DNA of 64,000 bases from Pseudomonas sp. HS6 (GCF_023375815.1 NZ_CP067412.1:5208001-5272000), one strand, 5' to 3'. Shown: positions 17,127 to 27,754, counted from the first letter of the stretch. Notes: a model not told the origin generated them from the sequence alone. Made by a program: numbers and translations.

Positions 17127-17321
17127 TCAGGGTGTTTGTGGCTTGTCCGGTGCGGTCAGGCCAGCCTGAATGCGCTGGTAAATCTCTTCACGGTGTACGG
17201 CGACGTTCTTTGGCGCGTTGATGCCGATGCGAACCTGTTGGCCGCTTACGCCGAGGATGGTGATCGTAATGTCATCACCAATGTTTATGCTTTCACCGAC
17301 TTTGCGGGTGAGTATCAGCAT
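17127..17321 (-). CDS. csrA: RNA-binding regulator CsrA/RsmA family (RsmE type)
   Basis: A 64-residue RNA-binding protein that represses or stabilises mRNAs by binding GGA in hairpin loops near the Shine-Dalgarno site, opposed by the Gac-controlled RsmX/Y/Z RNAs. [16 protein letters not shown] is the family N-terminus, and the RNA-contacting [12 protein letters not shown] is present. The C-terminal tail ([12 protein letters not shown]) and 64-residue length fit RsmE of the P. fluorescens group better than RsmA. ATG 17321 follows AAGGAG, which itself carries a GGA, so autoregulation is plausible. Codons before this Met are open but not part of the family. Confidence 0.93.
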   Translation of the reverse strand: MLILTRKVGESINIGDDITITILGVSGQQVRIGINAPKNVAVHREEIYQRIQAGLTAPDKPQTP

Positions 17322-17571
17322 GGTCTTCTCCTTGATTGCTTTGTAGGGCACCTGATTCAGACAGTGCAGAGGTCGGTGGTACGTATAGATTAGTGCGAAG
17401 TCTCACGGTTTGGGTGCCTCTTTCTGACGCGCAGATGCGGCATTAATTCCCAGCGCGTAACTATACAGGTGCCGCAATCATCAATCTCGTTGTTTTGTGC
17501 CCATTTTGCGGGGCTCTGAAAGTATTCGTGAATGTTAAGATCCCCATTTCGAGAATTCAGAGGGAAGCGTT

Positions 17572-17940
17572 GTGCGCAAATTGGTCTGGGTAGTCGCGGC
17601 ACTGGCATTGGCAGGATGTGGTGAGGGCAAGAGCGTGGATGCGCAAAAGCCAAAATCGGTAGCGGTGGCAGCGCCGGCAGCCGTGTCCGGACCGCTGTGG
17701 GATCTGGAGGTGCGCGGCGAAACGCCTCAGGCTGTCAGTGACCTTAGCGGGTGGTTGATCGAGCATGCGTTTATCGCCAATGTCATCAAGGACGCCAGCG
17801 GAAAGACCCGGATCCTGCTGGGGCCATTCAATTCCAAAGCCGAAGCCGAAGCCAAACAGGCTGATGTGAATGCGGCGCTGATCAAGGCGAAAAAGCAGAA
17901 CATCGAGACGCTGGTGATCGAACGTACCGCAGCACAGTAA
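17572..17940 (+). CDS. SPOR-domain lipoprotein
   Basis: A 122-residue protein starting at GTG 17572 with a lipobox LAGC (Cys at about 16), so it is probably a lipoprotein anchored in the cell envelope. The C-terminal half (about residues 42-118, LWDLEVRGETPQAVSDLSGW then RILLGPFNSKAEAEAKQADV) resembles a SPOR domain that binds septal peptidoglycan. It stands divergently from rsmE, with which it shares a 250-bp promoter region. Confidence 0.75.
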   Translation: MRKLVWVVAALALAGCGEGKSVDAQKPKSVAVAAPAAVSGPLWDLEVRGETPQAVSDLSGWLIEHAFIANVIKDASGKTRILLGPFNSKAEAEAKQADVNAALIKAKKQNIETLVIERTAAQ

Positions 17941-18027
17941 ACATTCCTTTCAGCGGAGCTAACTAAAGGGTGTCCGGCGTGATTCGTTTTTACAGGAGTC
18001 ACTGAAGATTCTCAGAAGGAGCTCCGC

Positions 18028-18939
18028 ATGGCCTCCGCCAACCCCTACAAGTTGTTCGACGTCGTTTTACGTCACAAACATCAGCTGAGCCCGCATCTCA
18101 TGCGGATTACGCTCGCCAGCCCGGCTGTTAACGAGATGGCAACCTGGGCGCCTGATCAGCGCGTCAAACTGTTTTTTCCGTCCGCAGACGGTTCGCCAGC
18201 CAGGCTCTCTCAGGGTGAGGGGTGGTACGCTCGTTTCCGCTCAATGCTGGCAGATCGACGCCCGGCGATGCGCACCTACACCATTCGTCACTTGCGTGCC
18301 GGCCAGGGCGAAGTCGACATCGACTTTGTACTGCATGGCGAAACCGGGCCAGCTTCTCGCTGGGCTCTTCGGGCGCAGCCGGGCGAGTCGATGCAAATCC
18401 TGGCGCCTGATAGCCGATTTTCGGCTGAAGAGGCCGGAGGCTTTGAATGGAAGCCTCCGCAAACCCTTCAGCAGCTTTTGCTAGTCGCCGACTCAACGGC
18501 ACTGCCCGCCGCGATGGGCATACTCGATGGGCTGGCGGCACTTGCAGAACCACCCCAGACTCAAGCCTTCTTTGAGGTCGACAGTTCGCAGGATATGCTT
18601 GCGGTCCCGGACTGGCCGGGCCTTTCGGTGCAGTGGCTGATTCGGGAGCAGGCGGGGGCGACAGTTGCCGGGACGCTGATGGTAGAGGCGGTGCGAAAGG
18701 CTGCGCTACCTGTGGATGCATCGACGGTCAATCAGGCGATAGAGCTGGCCGACGTCGATATCGATCAGGAGATTCTCTGGGAAATCGCCGAATCCGCCAC
18801 TGACGGTTTCTATGGCTGGGTCGCTGGTGAATCCGCTGCTGTCATGAATTTGCGCAAATACCTGATCAAGGAGCGCGGTATTCCTCGCGAATCACTCAAT
18901 CTGATGGGCTACTGGCGTTACAACAAACCCGGCAGCTAA
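18028..18939 (+). CDS. Siderophore-interacting protein (ferric-siderophore reductase family)
   Basis: A 303-residue member of the ViuB/YqjH family of FAD-containing ferric reductases that release iron from siderophores in the cytoplasm with NAD(P)H. The N-terminal FAD-binding barrel contains RTYTIRHLRAGQGEVDIDF, including the R-x-Y-T FAD motif, and GPASRWA. The C-terminal SIP domain has VADSTALPAAMGIL and the closing GYWRYNKPG. AGAAGGAGC stands upstream. No Fur box is evident. A bidirectional terminator follows. Confidence 0.9.
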   Translation: MASANPYKLFDVVLRHKHQLSPHLMRITLASPAVNEMATWAPDQRVKLFFPSADGSPARLSQGEGWYARFRSMLADRRPAMRTYTIRHLRAGQGEVDIDFVLHGETGPASRWALRAQPGESMQILAPDSRFSAEEAGGFEWKPPQTLQQLLLVADSTALPAAMGILDGLAALAEPPQTQAFFEVDSSQDMLAVPDWPGLSVQWLIREQAGATVAGTLMVEAVRKAALPVDASTVNQAIELADVDIDQEILWEIAESATDGFYGWVAGESAAVMNLRKYLIKERGIPRESLNLMGYWRYNKPGS

Positions 18940-18943
18940 CCAC

Positions 18944-18982
18944 AAAAAAGGCCTCGAGCTTGAAGCGCGAGGCCCTTTTTTT
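18944..18982. terminator. Bidirectional terminator between the SIP gene and endA
   Basis: A hairpin with GGCCTCG/CGAGGCC arms, an A run before and T7 after, between convergent genes. Confidence 0.8.
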
Positions 18983-18992
18983 GCGCGAACGA

Positions 18993-19682
18993 TCAGCCGC
19001 AGGCTTTCATGTTCACCGGTCCGACAAACTCGTTGCCGCGACCCATCACGCACGCCACGCTCTGATTGCGCTGGCGCTCCCAGTCTTGCACCGGGTACGT
19101 CTTGTCCCACGCTTCATACAATTGGCGATCCTGCTTCGACAGCCGCAAACCGTATTGCTTGCTCATGTAGAAATAGGTGCGGGCGATCATGCCGCGAATC
19201 GAAGGGCGGGGCATGACCTTCTTCGCCTTGAAGTCGACCTGGGTCAGGCAGGAGCCATATTGGCCCTTTTCGACCGGTAGCCAACCGTAACTGAAGTTGC
19301 TGCGATCACCATTGACCTCGCCGATGCTGGGTACCAGGTTGTGCAGGTCGGCTTCGGCTTTCTGGTAGCTCGGGTCATAGCGCGTGCAATTCTTGCGTCC
19401 GCCTTCCTGCCAGCACTGGCGCTGATGGCCAAACTCCCAGGCCGGAACAATATGTTCCCATTCAATGCGGGAGGCGCGCTTGGCATTTTTACGCGGTATA
19501 TAACCGCAAGCTGCCAGGTCGACCTTGTTGCCCGTGTATTTGCACCCGCAATAAAACTCGGTGGATTGTGGGGCGTACAGCTTCCAGGCGACCTTCTTGG
19601 CCTCGGTGAACGTGCGGGGCGCGCCGGCCTGGGCGCCCAGGGAAATGAACAGCAAAAGCAAAGCAAACAAACGGACAATCAT
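18993..19682 (-). CDS. endA: Endonuclease I (periplasmic/extracellular DNase)
   Basis: A 229-residue exported nuclease of the EndA/Vvn/Dns family, which degrade double-stranded DNA outside the cytoplasm with a beta-beta-alpha-metal active site. Residues 1-19 are a signal peptide (ends GAQA). The catalytic EWEHIVPAWEFG and the LHNLVPSIGEVNGDRSN segment are intact, and several cysteines that form family disulfides are kept. ATG 19682 is chosen because it opens the signal peptide. It starts 4 bp after the DUF1654 stop, so both are likely expressed from the promoter at 19957-19985, which is overlapped by a LexA box. Confidence 0.93.
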   Translation of the reverse strand: MIVRLFALLLLFISLGAQAGAPRTFTEAKKVAWKLYAPQSTEFYCGCKYTGNKVDLAACGYIPRKNAKRASRIEWEHIVPAWEFGHQRQCWQEGGRKNCTRYDPSYQKAEADLHNLVPSIGEVNGDRSNFSYGWLPVEKGQYGSCLTQVDFKAKKVMPRPSIRGMIARTYFYMSKQYGLRLSKQDRQLYEAWDKTYPVQDWERQRNQSVACVMGRGNEFVGPVNMKACG

Positions 19683-19686
19683 TGAG

Positions 19687-19926
19687 TCAATCTTCCTTCG
19701 GTACAACCCAGAAAATCTGCACGCCACCATCGTCTCGATAGGCGAGGGTGACGTTGTCGTTCTCGTCGATTTCTTCCAGCAGGCGCTCCCACTCATCCAT
19801 CGGTTCGTCCGGAAGACGGAAGATCAGAGCGGCTTTGGCTTTTTGTGCGGTGGGGGAGTTGATGATCTTTTGAACGCGCATGCCCATGCGTTCGTAGGCA
19901 TCGGGAGCATCAGAGGAAGTGGCCAC
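19687..19926 (-). CDS. DUF1654 family protein
   Basis: A 79-residue protein of the DUF1654 family found in Pseudomonas and its phages, recognised by AYERMGMRVQKIINSPTAQK, FRLPDEP and EWERLLEEIDENDNV. Function is unknown. GTG 19926 is preferred over in-frame ATGs at 19977 and 19956 because AAGGAT stands 7-12 bp before it and because the -10 box and LexA site lie upstream of it but inside the longer alternatives. It is the first gene of a two-gene operon with endA and probably damage-inducible. Confidence 0.82.
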   Translation of the reverse strand: MATSSDAPDAYERMGMRVQKIINSPTAQKAKAALIFRLPDEPMDEWERLLEEIDENDNVTLAYRDDGGVQIFWVVPKED

Positions 19927-19944
19927 GAGGTTATCCTTATTAAG

Positions 19945-19960
19945 CTGTACGTGCATACAG
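19945..19960 (-). promoter_or_regulatory. LexA (SOS) box
   Basis: CTGTACGTGCATACAG on the plus strand matches the CTGT-N8-ACAG consensus exactly. It overlaps the -10 element (TACTGT, minus strand, 19957-19962) of a promoter whose -35 is TTGCGA (19980-19985) at a 17-bp spacing. That position is classic for LexA repression. Confidence 0.8.
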
Positions 19961-19985
19961 TATTTAACTGTAAGCATTTTCGCAA
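19957..19985 (-). promoter_or_regulatory. Promoter of DUF1654-endA
   Basis: On the minus strand: TTGCGA, 17 bp, TACTGT. The -10 runs into the LexA box at 19945-19960. Confidence 0.6.
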
Positions 19986-20156
19986 CTGCTTAAAAATCAA
20001 GAAAATCCTCTGACAGCGGTTTTCCGGTTTTGATGTGGCTCATCCGAAATATTTGTGCAGGAAAGGTGCGAGGGCGGTGTAGGTAATTGCACCACTCGCC
20101 AGGTCGGCGAGTGGTGAGGCAGGTGCCCGGTCGCGATGAGACCGGGCGAGGGTGAA

Positions 20157-21592
<1,436 letters not shown>

Positions 21593-22045
21593 ATGTCACT
21601 GACGATCGGTTTTTCAAACCCCGGTTCGGTCACGATCGGCGGCAAAACTGCAGCGACGATCAATGCAATGAGTGACGCTGAAGCCGACGCATCCGCCGAG
21701 GCACTGGGTACCGAGAAGGTTGAAACCAATCAGGTCAGAACCGGTGGTCCTGCCCAGGAAGCAAGCGCAAGCGAGGCTGACGGCGGTGACAATCTGAGCG
21801 TCACTATCAAGACGCTGCTGAAGCGGATGCAGGAATTGCAGAAGCAGCTTCAGGAGCAGCAACAGCAACTGGCTGCCGCGCAAGCTGCGAGTTATCCAAC
21901 GCCCGAAGCCAAGTCGCAAGCGGTGATGTCCATCCAGGGGCAGATCGCTCAAACCAGCGGTGCGCTGCTGGAAGTCTCGGCTGCGCTGGTCAAGGAAATG
22001 TCGAAGGGTTCTTCCGCCGGTAACGTGGTCAACACTACGGCCTGA
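21593..22045 (+). CDS. FlxA-like coiled-coil protein
   Basis: A 150-residue protein that begins MSLTIGFSNPGSVTIGG. A long coiled coil occupies about residues 70-105 (TLLKRMQELQKQLQEQQQQL), followed by Ala/Ser-rich helices. This is the look of the FlxA-like family, whose member in E. coli is flagellar-regulon linked but of unknown function. ATG 21593 follows GAGGGAG and opens the conserved part; an upstream in-frame Met is not supported. It stands alone between ansB and the rbs operon. Confidence 0.7.
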   Translation: MSLTIGFSNPGSVTIGGKTAATINAMSDAEADASAEALGTEKVETNQVRTGGPAQEASASEADGGDNLSVTIKTLLKRMQELQKQLQEQQQQLAAAQAASYPTPEAKSQAVMSIQGQIAQTSGALLEVSAALVKEMSKGSSAGNVVNTTA

Positions 22046-22100
22046 GCACTCAAGGGTGAATTCGCGGATTCGCCCTCCAATACGATACCGATTCTGATTG

Positions 22101-22129
22101 TTGACAAATGTCGGCGTGATTCGCATAGT
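22101..22129 (+). promoter_or_regulatory. Promoter of the rbs operon
   Basis: TTGACA (22101-22106), a 17-bp spacer and CATAGT (22124-22129). The predicted start point at about 22136 is directly beside the RbsR operator. Confidence 0.65.
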
Positions 22130-22137
22130 TCGGTCTA

Positions 22138-22151
22138 CGCAAACGTTTGCG
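22138..22151. promoter_or_regulatory. RbsR (LacI-family) operator
   Basis: CGCAAACGTTTGCG is a perfect 14-bp palindrome with the central CG and AAACG/CGTTT half-sites of LacI/PurR/RbsR-type operators. It lies at about +2 to +15 of the predicted rbs promoter, 96 bp before rbsB. The cognate repressor is encoded in the same operon. Confidence 0.8.
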
Positions 22152-22246
22152 CGGCCTTCGCGATGAGTTGAACTCGTTGTGGAACGCAGCGAAGCTTACG
22201 CCAGCGCAAGCGTTGCTCACAATAATCATAAGATCGGAGTGAACCC

Positions 22247-23206
22247 ATGAAGCTGCCATTCGCTGGACGTGTTCTCGCTGTCGCCATGTTGGCCGCCGCA
22301 TCCGCCGCACTGCCTGTCTCTTCGGCTTTCGCCGAATCCCCGGAAAAACCAAAAGTCGCACTGGTCATGAAGTCCCTGGCCAACGAATTCTTCCTCACCA
22401 TGGAAGACGGCGCCAAGGCTTATCAGAAAGAACACTCCGCCGATTTCGACCTGATCTCAAACGGCATCAAGGACGAAACCGACACGGCGGGTCAGACCCG
22501 GATCGTCGAGCAGATGATTCTGGCGAAGGTCAATGCACTGGTCATCGCGCCTTCTGACTCCAAGGCCATGGTGCCGGTGATCAAGAAAGCCGTCGATGCC
22601 GGTATCACCGTGATCAACATCGACAACCAGCTCGATCCAGAAATCATCAAAAGCAAAAACATCAGCGTGCCATTCGTAGGCCCGGATAACCGTAAGGGTG
22701 CGCGTCTGGTTGGCGAGTACCTCGCCAAACAGCTGAAGGCCGGTGACGAAGTCGGCATCATCGAAGGCGTGTCCACCACCACCAACGCGCAAGCACGAAC
22801 CGCGGGCTTCAAGGATGCGATGGAGTCGGCGAATATCAAGGTCGTCTCGCTGCAATCCGGTCAGTGGGAAATGGACGGTGGCAACAAGGTCGCGGCCGCT
22901 ATCCTCAGCGAATACCCAGACGTCAAGGCATTGTTGGCCGGTAACGACAACATGGCTCTCGGCGCCGTTTCCGCAGTACGTGCAGCGGGCAAGGCGGGCA
23001 AGGTACAGGTGGTCGGCTACGACAACATCAACGCCATCAAACCGATGCTGCAGGATGGTCGTGTGCTGGCAACCGCCGATCAGTTCGCCGCCAAACAGGC
23101 CGTGTTCGGCATCGAGACCGCGCTGAAAATCATCAAGGGCGAGAAAGTCGACAGTGGCGCCAACGGCGTCATCGAAACCCCGGTCGAGCTGGTCACCAAG
23201 AAGTAG
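22247..23206 (+). CDS. rbsB: Ribose ABC transporter, periplasmic substrate-binding protein
   Basis: A 319-residue periplasmic binding protein with a signal peptide (about residues 1-28, ending SAFA) and the two-lobed sugar-binding fold typical of RbsB (KVALVMKSLANEFFLTM, ALVIAPSDSKAMVPVI, LLAGNDNMALGAVSAV). It captures ribose for the RbsAC permease. First gene of the rbsBACRKD operon, preceded by the RbsR operator. The ribose call rests mainly on the rbsK, rbsD and nucleoside hydrolase neighbours. Confidence 0.93.
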   Translation: MKLPFAGRVLAVAMLAAASAALPVSSAFAESPEKPKVALVMKSLANEFFLTMEDGAKAYQKEHSADFDLISNGIKDETDTAGQTRIVEQMILAKVNALVIAPSDSKAMVPVIKKAVDAGITVINIDNQLDPEIIKSKNISVPFVGPDNRKGARLVGEYLAKQLKAGDEVGIIEGVSTTTNAQARTAGFKDAMESANIKVVSLQSGQWEMDGGNKVAAAILSEYPDVKALLAGNDNMALGAVSAVRAAGKAGKVQVVGYDNINAIKPMLQDGRVLATADQFAAKQAVFGIETALKIIKGEKVDSGANGVIETPVELVTKK

Positions 23207-23261
23207 TCCTTCGGCGACACAATGGCGCTCGTCCGTCCGGGCGAGCGCATGGAGAGTTTTT

Positions 23262-24815
23262 ATGTCAGTTTCCGCCCCGAACGCTGTCCTCTCGGTCAGC
23301 GGTATCGGTAAGACCTATGCGCAGCCGGTACTCACCGGCATCGACTTGACGCTGATGCGCGGTGAAGTGCTGGCGCTGACCGGCGAGAACGGTGCCGGTA
23401 AAAGTACCCTGTCGAAGATCATTGGTGGCCTGGTAACCCCGACCACCGGGCAGATGCAGTTCCAGGGCAAGGAATATCGCCCCGGCAGTCGCACTCAGGC
23501 CGAAGAGCTTGGCGTGCGCATGGTCATGCAAGAACTCAATCTGCTGCCGACCCTTTCGGTGGCGGAAAACCTGTTTCTCGACAACCTGCCGAGCAACGGC
23601 GGCTGGATCAGTCGCAAGCAACTGCGCAAGGCTGCCATTGAGGCCATGGCTCAGGTCGGCCTGGATGCCATCGACCCGGATACACTGGTCGGCGAGCTGG
23701 GCATCGGTCACCAGCAAATGGTCGAGATTGCGCGCAACCTGATCGGCGATTGCCATGTGCTGATCCTCGACGAGCCGACCGCGATGCTCACCGCTCGCGA
23801 AGTCGAAATGCTCTTTGAGCAGATCACCCGGCTGCAGGCGCGCGGCGTTGCAATCATCTATATCTCCCACCGTCTTGAAGAGCTGGCCCGAGTCGCACAG
23901 CGCATCGCCGTACTGCGTGACGGCAATCTTGTTTGCGTCGAGCCGATGGCCAACTACAACAGCGAGCAACTGGTTACTTTGATGGTCGGTCGCGAGTTGG
24001 GCGAACACATGGACATGGGGCCGCGCAATATCGGTGCTCCTGCGCTGACGATCAAAGGGCTCACTCGCTCCGACAAGGTACGCGATGTGTCCTTCGAAGT
24101 GCGTGCCGGTGAGATTTTCGGCATTTCCGGATTGATCGGGGCAGGGCGCACGGAGCTGTTGCGCCTGATCTTCGGTGCCGATCTCGCCGACAGCGGTAGC
24201 GTTGCCCTCGGTTCGCCGGCACAGGTGGTGAGCATCCGCTCGCCGGTTGACGCTGTGCGTAATGGCATTGCTCTGATCACTGAAGACCGAAAGGGTGAAG
24301 GCCTGCTGCTGAGTCAGTCGATCAGCGCCAACATTGCCTTGGGCAATATGCCGGAAATTTCCAGTGGCGGTTTTGTCAATAATGGCGACGAAATCTCCTT
24401 GGCCAAACGGCAGATCGATGCCATGCGCATCCGCAGTTCCAGCCCCACTCAACTGGTATCCGAATTGTCCGGCGGCAACCAGCAGAAAGTGGTGATCGGC
24501 CGCTGGCTGGAGCGCGACTGTTCGGTGTTGCTGTTCGATGAGCCAACCCGCGGTATCGACGTCGGTGCCAAGTTCGACATTTATAACCTGCTCGGCGAAC
24601 TGACCCGGCAGGGCAAGGCGCTGGTGGTGGTCTCCAGTGACCTGCGCGAGTTGATGCTGATCTGTGACCGCATTGGAGTGCTGTCGGCGGGGCGTCTGAT
24701 CGACACGTTCGAGCGTGACAGCTGGACTCAGGATGACTTGCTTGCCGCCGCGTTCGCCGGCTACCAAAAACGTGATGCGTTGCTCAACGAAGCAGCGCCT
24801 AGGGATCTCCCATGA
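23262..24815 (+). CDS. rbsA: Ribose ABC transporter, ATP-binding protein
   Basis: A 517-residue protein of two fused ABC cassettes, as usual for sugar importers of the CUT2 class. The N-terminal cassette has Walker A GENGAGKST at 41-49 and Walker B VLILDEPTAML. The C-terminal cassette has the degenerate P-loop GLIGAGRTE, the signature LSGGNQQKV and Walker B LLFDEPTRGID. ATG 23262 follows GGAGAG. Its stop overlaps the rbsC start by 4 bp. Confidence 0.95.
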   Translation: MSVSAPNAVLSVSGIGKTYAQPVLTGIDLTLMRGEVLALTGENGAGKSTLSKIIGGLVTPTTGQMQFQGKEYRPGSRTQAEELGVRMVMQELNLLPTLSVAENLFLDNLPSNGGWISRKQLRKAAIEAMAQVGLDAIDPDTLVGELGIGHQQMVEIARNLIGDCHVLILDEPTAMLTAREVEMLFEQITRLQARGVAIIYISHRLEELARVAQRIAVLRDGNLVCVEPMANYNSEQLVTLMVGRELGEHMDMGPRNIGAPALTIKGLTRSDKVRDVSFEVRAGEIFGISGLIGAGRTELLRLIFGADLADSGSVALGSPAQVVSIRSPVDAVRNGIALITEDRKGEGLLLSQSISANIALGNMPEISSGGFVNNGDEISLAKRQIDAMRIRSSSPTQLVSELSGGNQQKVVIGRWLERDCSVLLFDEPTRGIDVGAKFDIYNLLGELTRQGKALVVVSSDLRELMLICDRIGVLSAGRLIDTFERDSWTQDDLLAAAFAGYQKRDALLNEAAPRDLP

Positions 24816-25789
24816 AAACTGCATCTTCTGCCGGTAAACGTAGTGGCAACTTCTACGGCCTGGGTACTTACCTGGGCCTGGCCGGTGCCTTGCTGGCGAT
24901 GGTCGCGCTGTTCTCGGTCATGAGCAGCCATTTCCTGTCGTACAACACCTTCAGCACCCTGGCCAACCAGATCCCCGACCTGATGGTGTTGGCGGTGGGC
25001 ATGACCTTCGTGCTGATCATCGGCGGGATCGACCTGTCGGTGGGGTCGGTGCTGGCGCTTGCGGCGTCGACCGTCAGCGTGGCGATTCTGGGCTGGGGCT
25101 GGAGTGTCTTGCCGGCTGCGCTGCTGGGCATGGCAGTGGCGGCACTGGCCGGAACGGTGACCGGCTCGATCACGGTTGCCTGGCGAATTCCGTCGTTCAT
25201 CGTTTCGCTCGGTGTGCTGGAAATGGCCAGGGGGCTGGCCTATCAGATGACCGGTTCGCGTACGGCCTACATCGGCGATTCATTTGCGTGGCTGTCGAAC
25301 CCGATCGCTTTCGGCATTTCACCATCGTTCATCATTGCCTTGCTGGTGATCTTCATTGCTCAGGCGGTGTTGACCCGAACCGTGTTCGGTCGCTACCTGA
25401 TCGGTATCGGTACAAATGAAGAAGCGGTGCGGCTGGCGGGCATCAACCCCAAGCCCTACAAGATATTGGTGTTCAGTCTGATGGGCCTGCTGGCGGGCAT
25501 CGCGGCGCTTTTCCAGATTTCCCGCCTGGAAGCTGCCGATCCAAACGCCGGCTCAGGCCTTGAACTGCAAGTCATCGCTGCCGTTGTGATCGGCGGCACC
25601 AGTCTGATGGGCGGCCGTGGTTCGGTTATCAGTACATTCTTCGGCGTATTGATCATCTCCGTGCTGGCGGCCGGTCTGGCGCAGATCGGTGCAACCGAGC
25701 CGACCAAGCGCATCATCACCGGCGCAGTGATCGTCATCGCGGTAGTGCTCGATACGTATCGTAGTCAACGCGCAAGCCGGCGGGGCTGA
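24812..25789 (+). CDS. rbsC: Ribose ABC transporter, permease
   Basis: A 325-residue inner-membrane permease with 8-10 membrane segments and the CUT2 permease signatures GGIDLSVGSVLAL and VIGGTSLMGGRGSV. It forms the channel for ribose, probably as a dimer with RbsA. It starts in the rbsA stop codon region (ATGA). Confidence 0.95.
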   Translation: MKTASSAGKRSGNFYGLGTYLGLAGALLAMVALFSVMSSHFLSYNTFSTLANQIPDLMVLAVGMTFVLIIGGIDLSVGSVLALAASTVSVAILGWGWSVLPAALLGMAVAALAGTVTGSITVAWRIPSFIVSLGVLEMARGLAYQMTGSRTAYIGDSFAWLSNPIAFGISPSFIIALLVIFIAQAVLTRTVFGRYLIGIGTNEEAVRLAGINPKPYKILVFSLMGLLAGIAALFQISRLEAADPNAGSGLELQVIAAVVIGGTSLMGGRGSVISTFFGVLIISVLAAGLAQIGATEPTKRIITGAVIVIAVVLDTYRSQRASRRG

Positions 25790-25792
25790 GAC

Positions 25793-26812
25793 ATGGCGAC
25801 AATCAAGGATGTGGCGGCGCTTGCGGGAATTTCCTATACCACCGTCTCCCACGTTGTGAACAACACCCGGCCGGTGAGCCAGGAGGTGCGGGTGAAAGTC
25901 GAGGCGGCGATCAAGAGCCTCGACTACGTGCCGAGCGCTGTGGCCCGATCGCTGAAGGCCAAGACGACTGCCACCATTGGCTTGTTGGTGCCTAACAGTC
26001 TCAACCCGTACTTTGCCGAACTGGCGCGCGGGATCGAGGATTACTGTGAGCGTAATGGCTACTGCGTGATTCTCTGCAATTCCGACGACAACCCGGACAA
26101 GCAGCGCAGCTACCTTCGGGTGCTGCTGGAGAAACGCATCGATGGCTTGATCGTCGCCTCCGCTGGCGGTGACAGTGGTCTGGTGCAAGGTCTGGCCGGG
26201 GTCAAGACGCCGATGGTGATCGTTGACCGAGGTCTTGAAGGTGTGGACGCCGATCTTGTGCGCATCGACCATGAATATGGCGCCTATCTGGCGACAAGGC
26301 ACCTGATCGAACTCGGCCATCGTGATATCGCAACCATCGGCGGCCCGGCGAGCACCAGTGTTGCGCAAATGCGTCAGGCAGGATTTTGCCGTGCCTTGAA
26401 AGAGGCGGATATTGAAGTACCGCCATCGCGGATGCTGGAAAGCGATTTCACCAGCACGGGAGGCTATAACGCAGCTGCAGCCTTGCTGGAGCGCAATCCT
26501 CCCAGTGCAATCTTTGCCGGCAACGACATGATCGGCATTGGTGTGCTGCGAGCCGCCGCCGAGCGCAATGTGCGCGTGCCCGCGGAGTTGTCGGTGATCG
26601 GTTTCGACGATATCCAAATGAGCCGTTACGTGTATCCGGCGCTGACCACTGTGGGACAGTCGATCCTGCAACTGGGTGAAATGGCGGCGGAAGTGTTGCT
26701 GCGAAGAATTGCTAGCCCGGATCTGGCCACTGATCAGCGGATCGTGACCCCGAGTATTGTCTTGCGAGAGTCGACTGCGCCGCTGGCTGGCGTGTTCACC
26801 GAATATCGTTGA
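25793..26812 (+). CDS. rbsR: LacI-family repressor of the ribose operon
   Basis: A 339-residue LacI-type regulator. The N-terminal helix-turn-helix reads TIKDVAALAGISYTTVSHVV with the hinge helix YVPSAVARSLKAK. The periplasmic-binding-protein-like effector domain follows (TIGLLVPNSLNPYFAEL, AIFAGNDMIGIGVLRA). It lies inside the operon between rbsC and rbsK, so the repressor controls its own synthesis through the palindrome at 22138-22151. Ribose is the likely inducer. Confidence 0.92.
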   Translation: MATIKDVAALAGISYTTVSHVVNNTRPVSQEVRVKVEAAIKSLDYVPSAVARSLKAKTTATIGLLVPNSLNPYFAELARGIEDYCERNGYCVILCNSDDNPDKQRSYLRVLLEKRIDGLIVASAGGDSGLVQGLAGVKTPMVIVDRGLEGVDADLVRIDHEYGAYLATRHLIELGHRDIATIGGPASTSVAQMRQAGFCRALKEADIEVPPSRMLESDFTSTGGYNAAAALLERNPPSAIFAGNDMIGIGVLRAAAERNVRVPAELSVIGFDDIQMSRYVYPALTTVGQSILQLGEMAAEVLLRRIASPDLATDQRIVTPSIVLRESTAPLAGVFTEYR

Positions 26813-26836
26813 AACCGAATTGATGAGTAGTGATGT

Positions 26837-27754
26837 ATGCCCGCAAATGTAGTGGTAATAGGCAGCCTGAACATGGACCTGGTCACCCGGGCGCCTCGTT
26901 TGCCTCGGGGGGGCGAGACACTGATCGGTCATTCGTTCGCCACTGTGTCAGGTGGCAAGGGTGCCAACCAGGCGGTGGCTGCCGCTCGGTTGGGTGCGCA
27001 GGTGTCGATGGTCGGCTGTGTTGGCAATGACGACTACGGCGTGCAGTTGCGCGACGCATTGTTGGCCGAGCAGATCGATTGCCAAGCCGTCAGCGTGGTC
27101 GAGGAATCCAGTGGCGTAGCGCTGATTGTGGTCGATGACAACAGTCAGAACGCAATCGTCATTGTGGCCGGGGCCAACGGTTCGATGACGCCAGCGGTGA
27201 TCGACCAGTTCGACGTGGTATTGCAGGCTGCGGATGTCATCATCTGCCAGCTGGAAATTCCCGATGCTACCGTCGGTCACGCGCTAAAGCGCGGACGTGA
27301 GCTGGGCAAGACGGTCATCTTGAACCCGGCCCCTGCCAGCCGCCCATTGCCGGCGGACTGGTTTGCTTCCATCGACTACCTGATTCCCAATGAAAGCGAG
27401 GCTGCCGCCCTAAGCGGTTTGCCGGTGGACTCGCTGGAGAGCGCTGAAAAAGCGGCTGCCCAGCTGATTTCCATGGGCGCCGGCAACGTGATCGTCACGC
27501 TGGGTGCTCAGGGGGCATTGTTCGCCAACGGATCGGGTTACCAGCATTTTCCGGCGCCCAAAGTGAAGGCGGTCGATACCACGGCTGCCGGAGATACCTT
27601 CGTCGGCGGTTTCGCGGCAGCGCTGGCTGCTGGCAAAACCGAAGTCGAGGCCATTCGCTTTGGTCAGATAGCCGCGGCGCTGTCTGTTACTCGGGCGGGT
27701 GCCCAGCCGTCCATTCCTACTTCATCCGATGTACAGGCGTTCAAATCCGCATGA
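26837..27754 (+). CDS. rbsK: Ribokinase
   Basis: A 305-residue PfkB-family kinase that makes ribose-5-phosphate from ribose and ATP. It has the first PfkB signature region ([22 protein letters not shown]) near residues 38-59 and the ATP/anion-hole motif [17 protein letters not shown] near the C-terminus. It overlaps rbsD by 4 bp. Confidence 0.95.
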   Translation: MPANVVVIGSLNMDLVTRAPRLPRGGETLIGHSFATVSGGKGANQAVAAARLGAQVSMVGCVGNDDYGVQLRDALLAEQIDCQAVSVVEESSGVALIVVDDNSQNAIVIVAGANGSMTPAVIDQFDVVLQAADVIICQLEIPDATVGHALKRGRELGKTVILNPAPASRPLPADWFASIDYLIPNESEAAALSGLPVDSLESAEKAAAQLISMGAGNVIVTLGAQGALFANGSGYQHFPAPKVKAVDTTAAGDTFVGGFAAALAAGKTEVEAIRFGQIAAALSVTRAGAQPSIPTSSDVQAFKSA

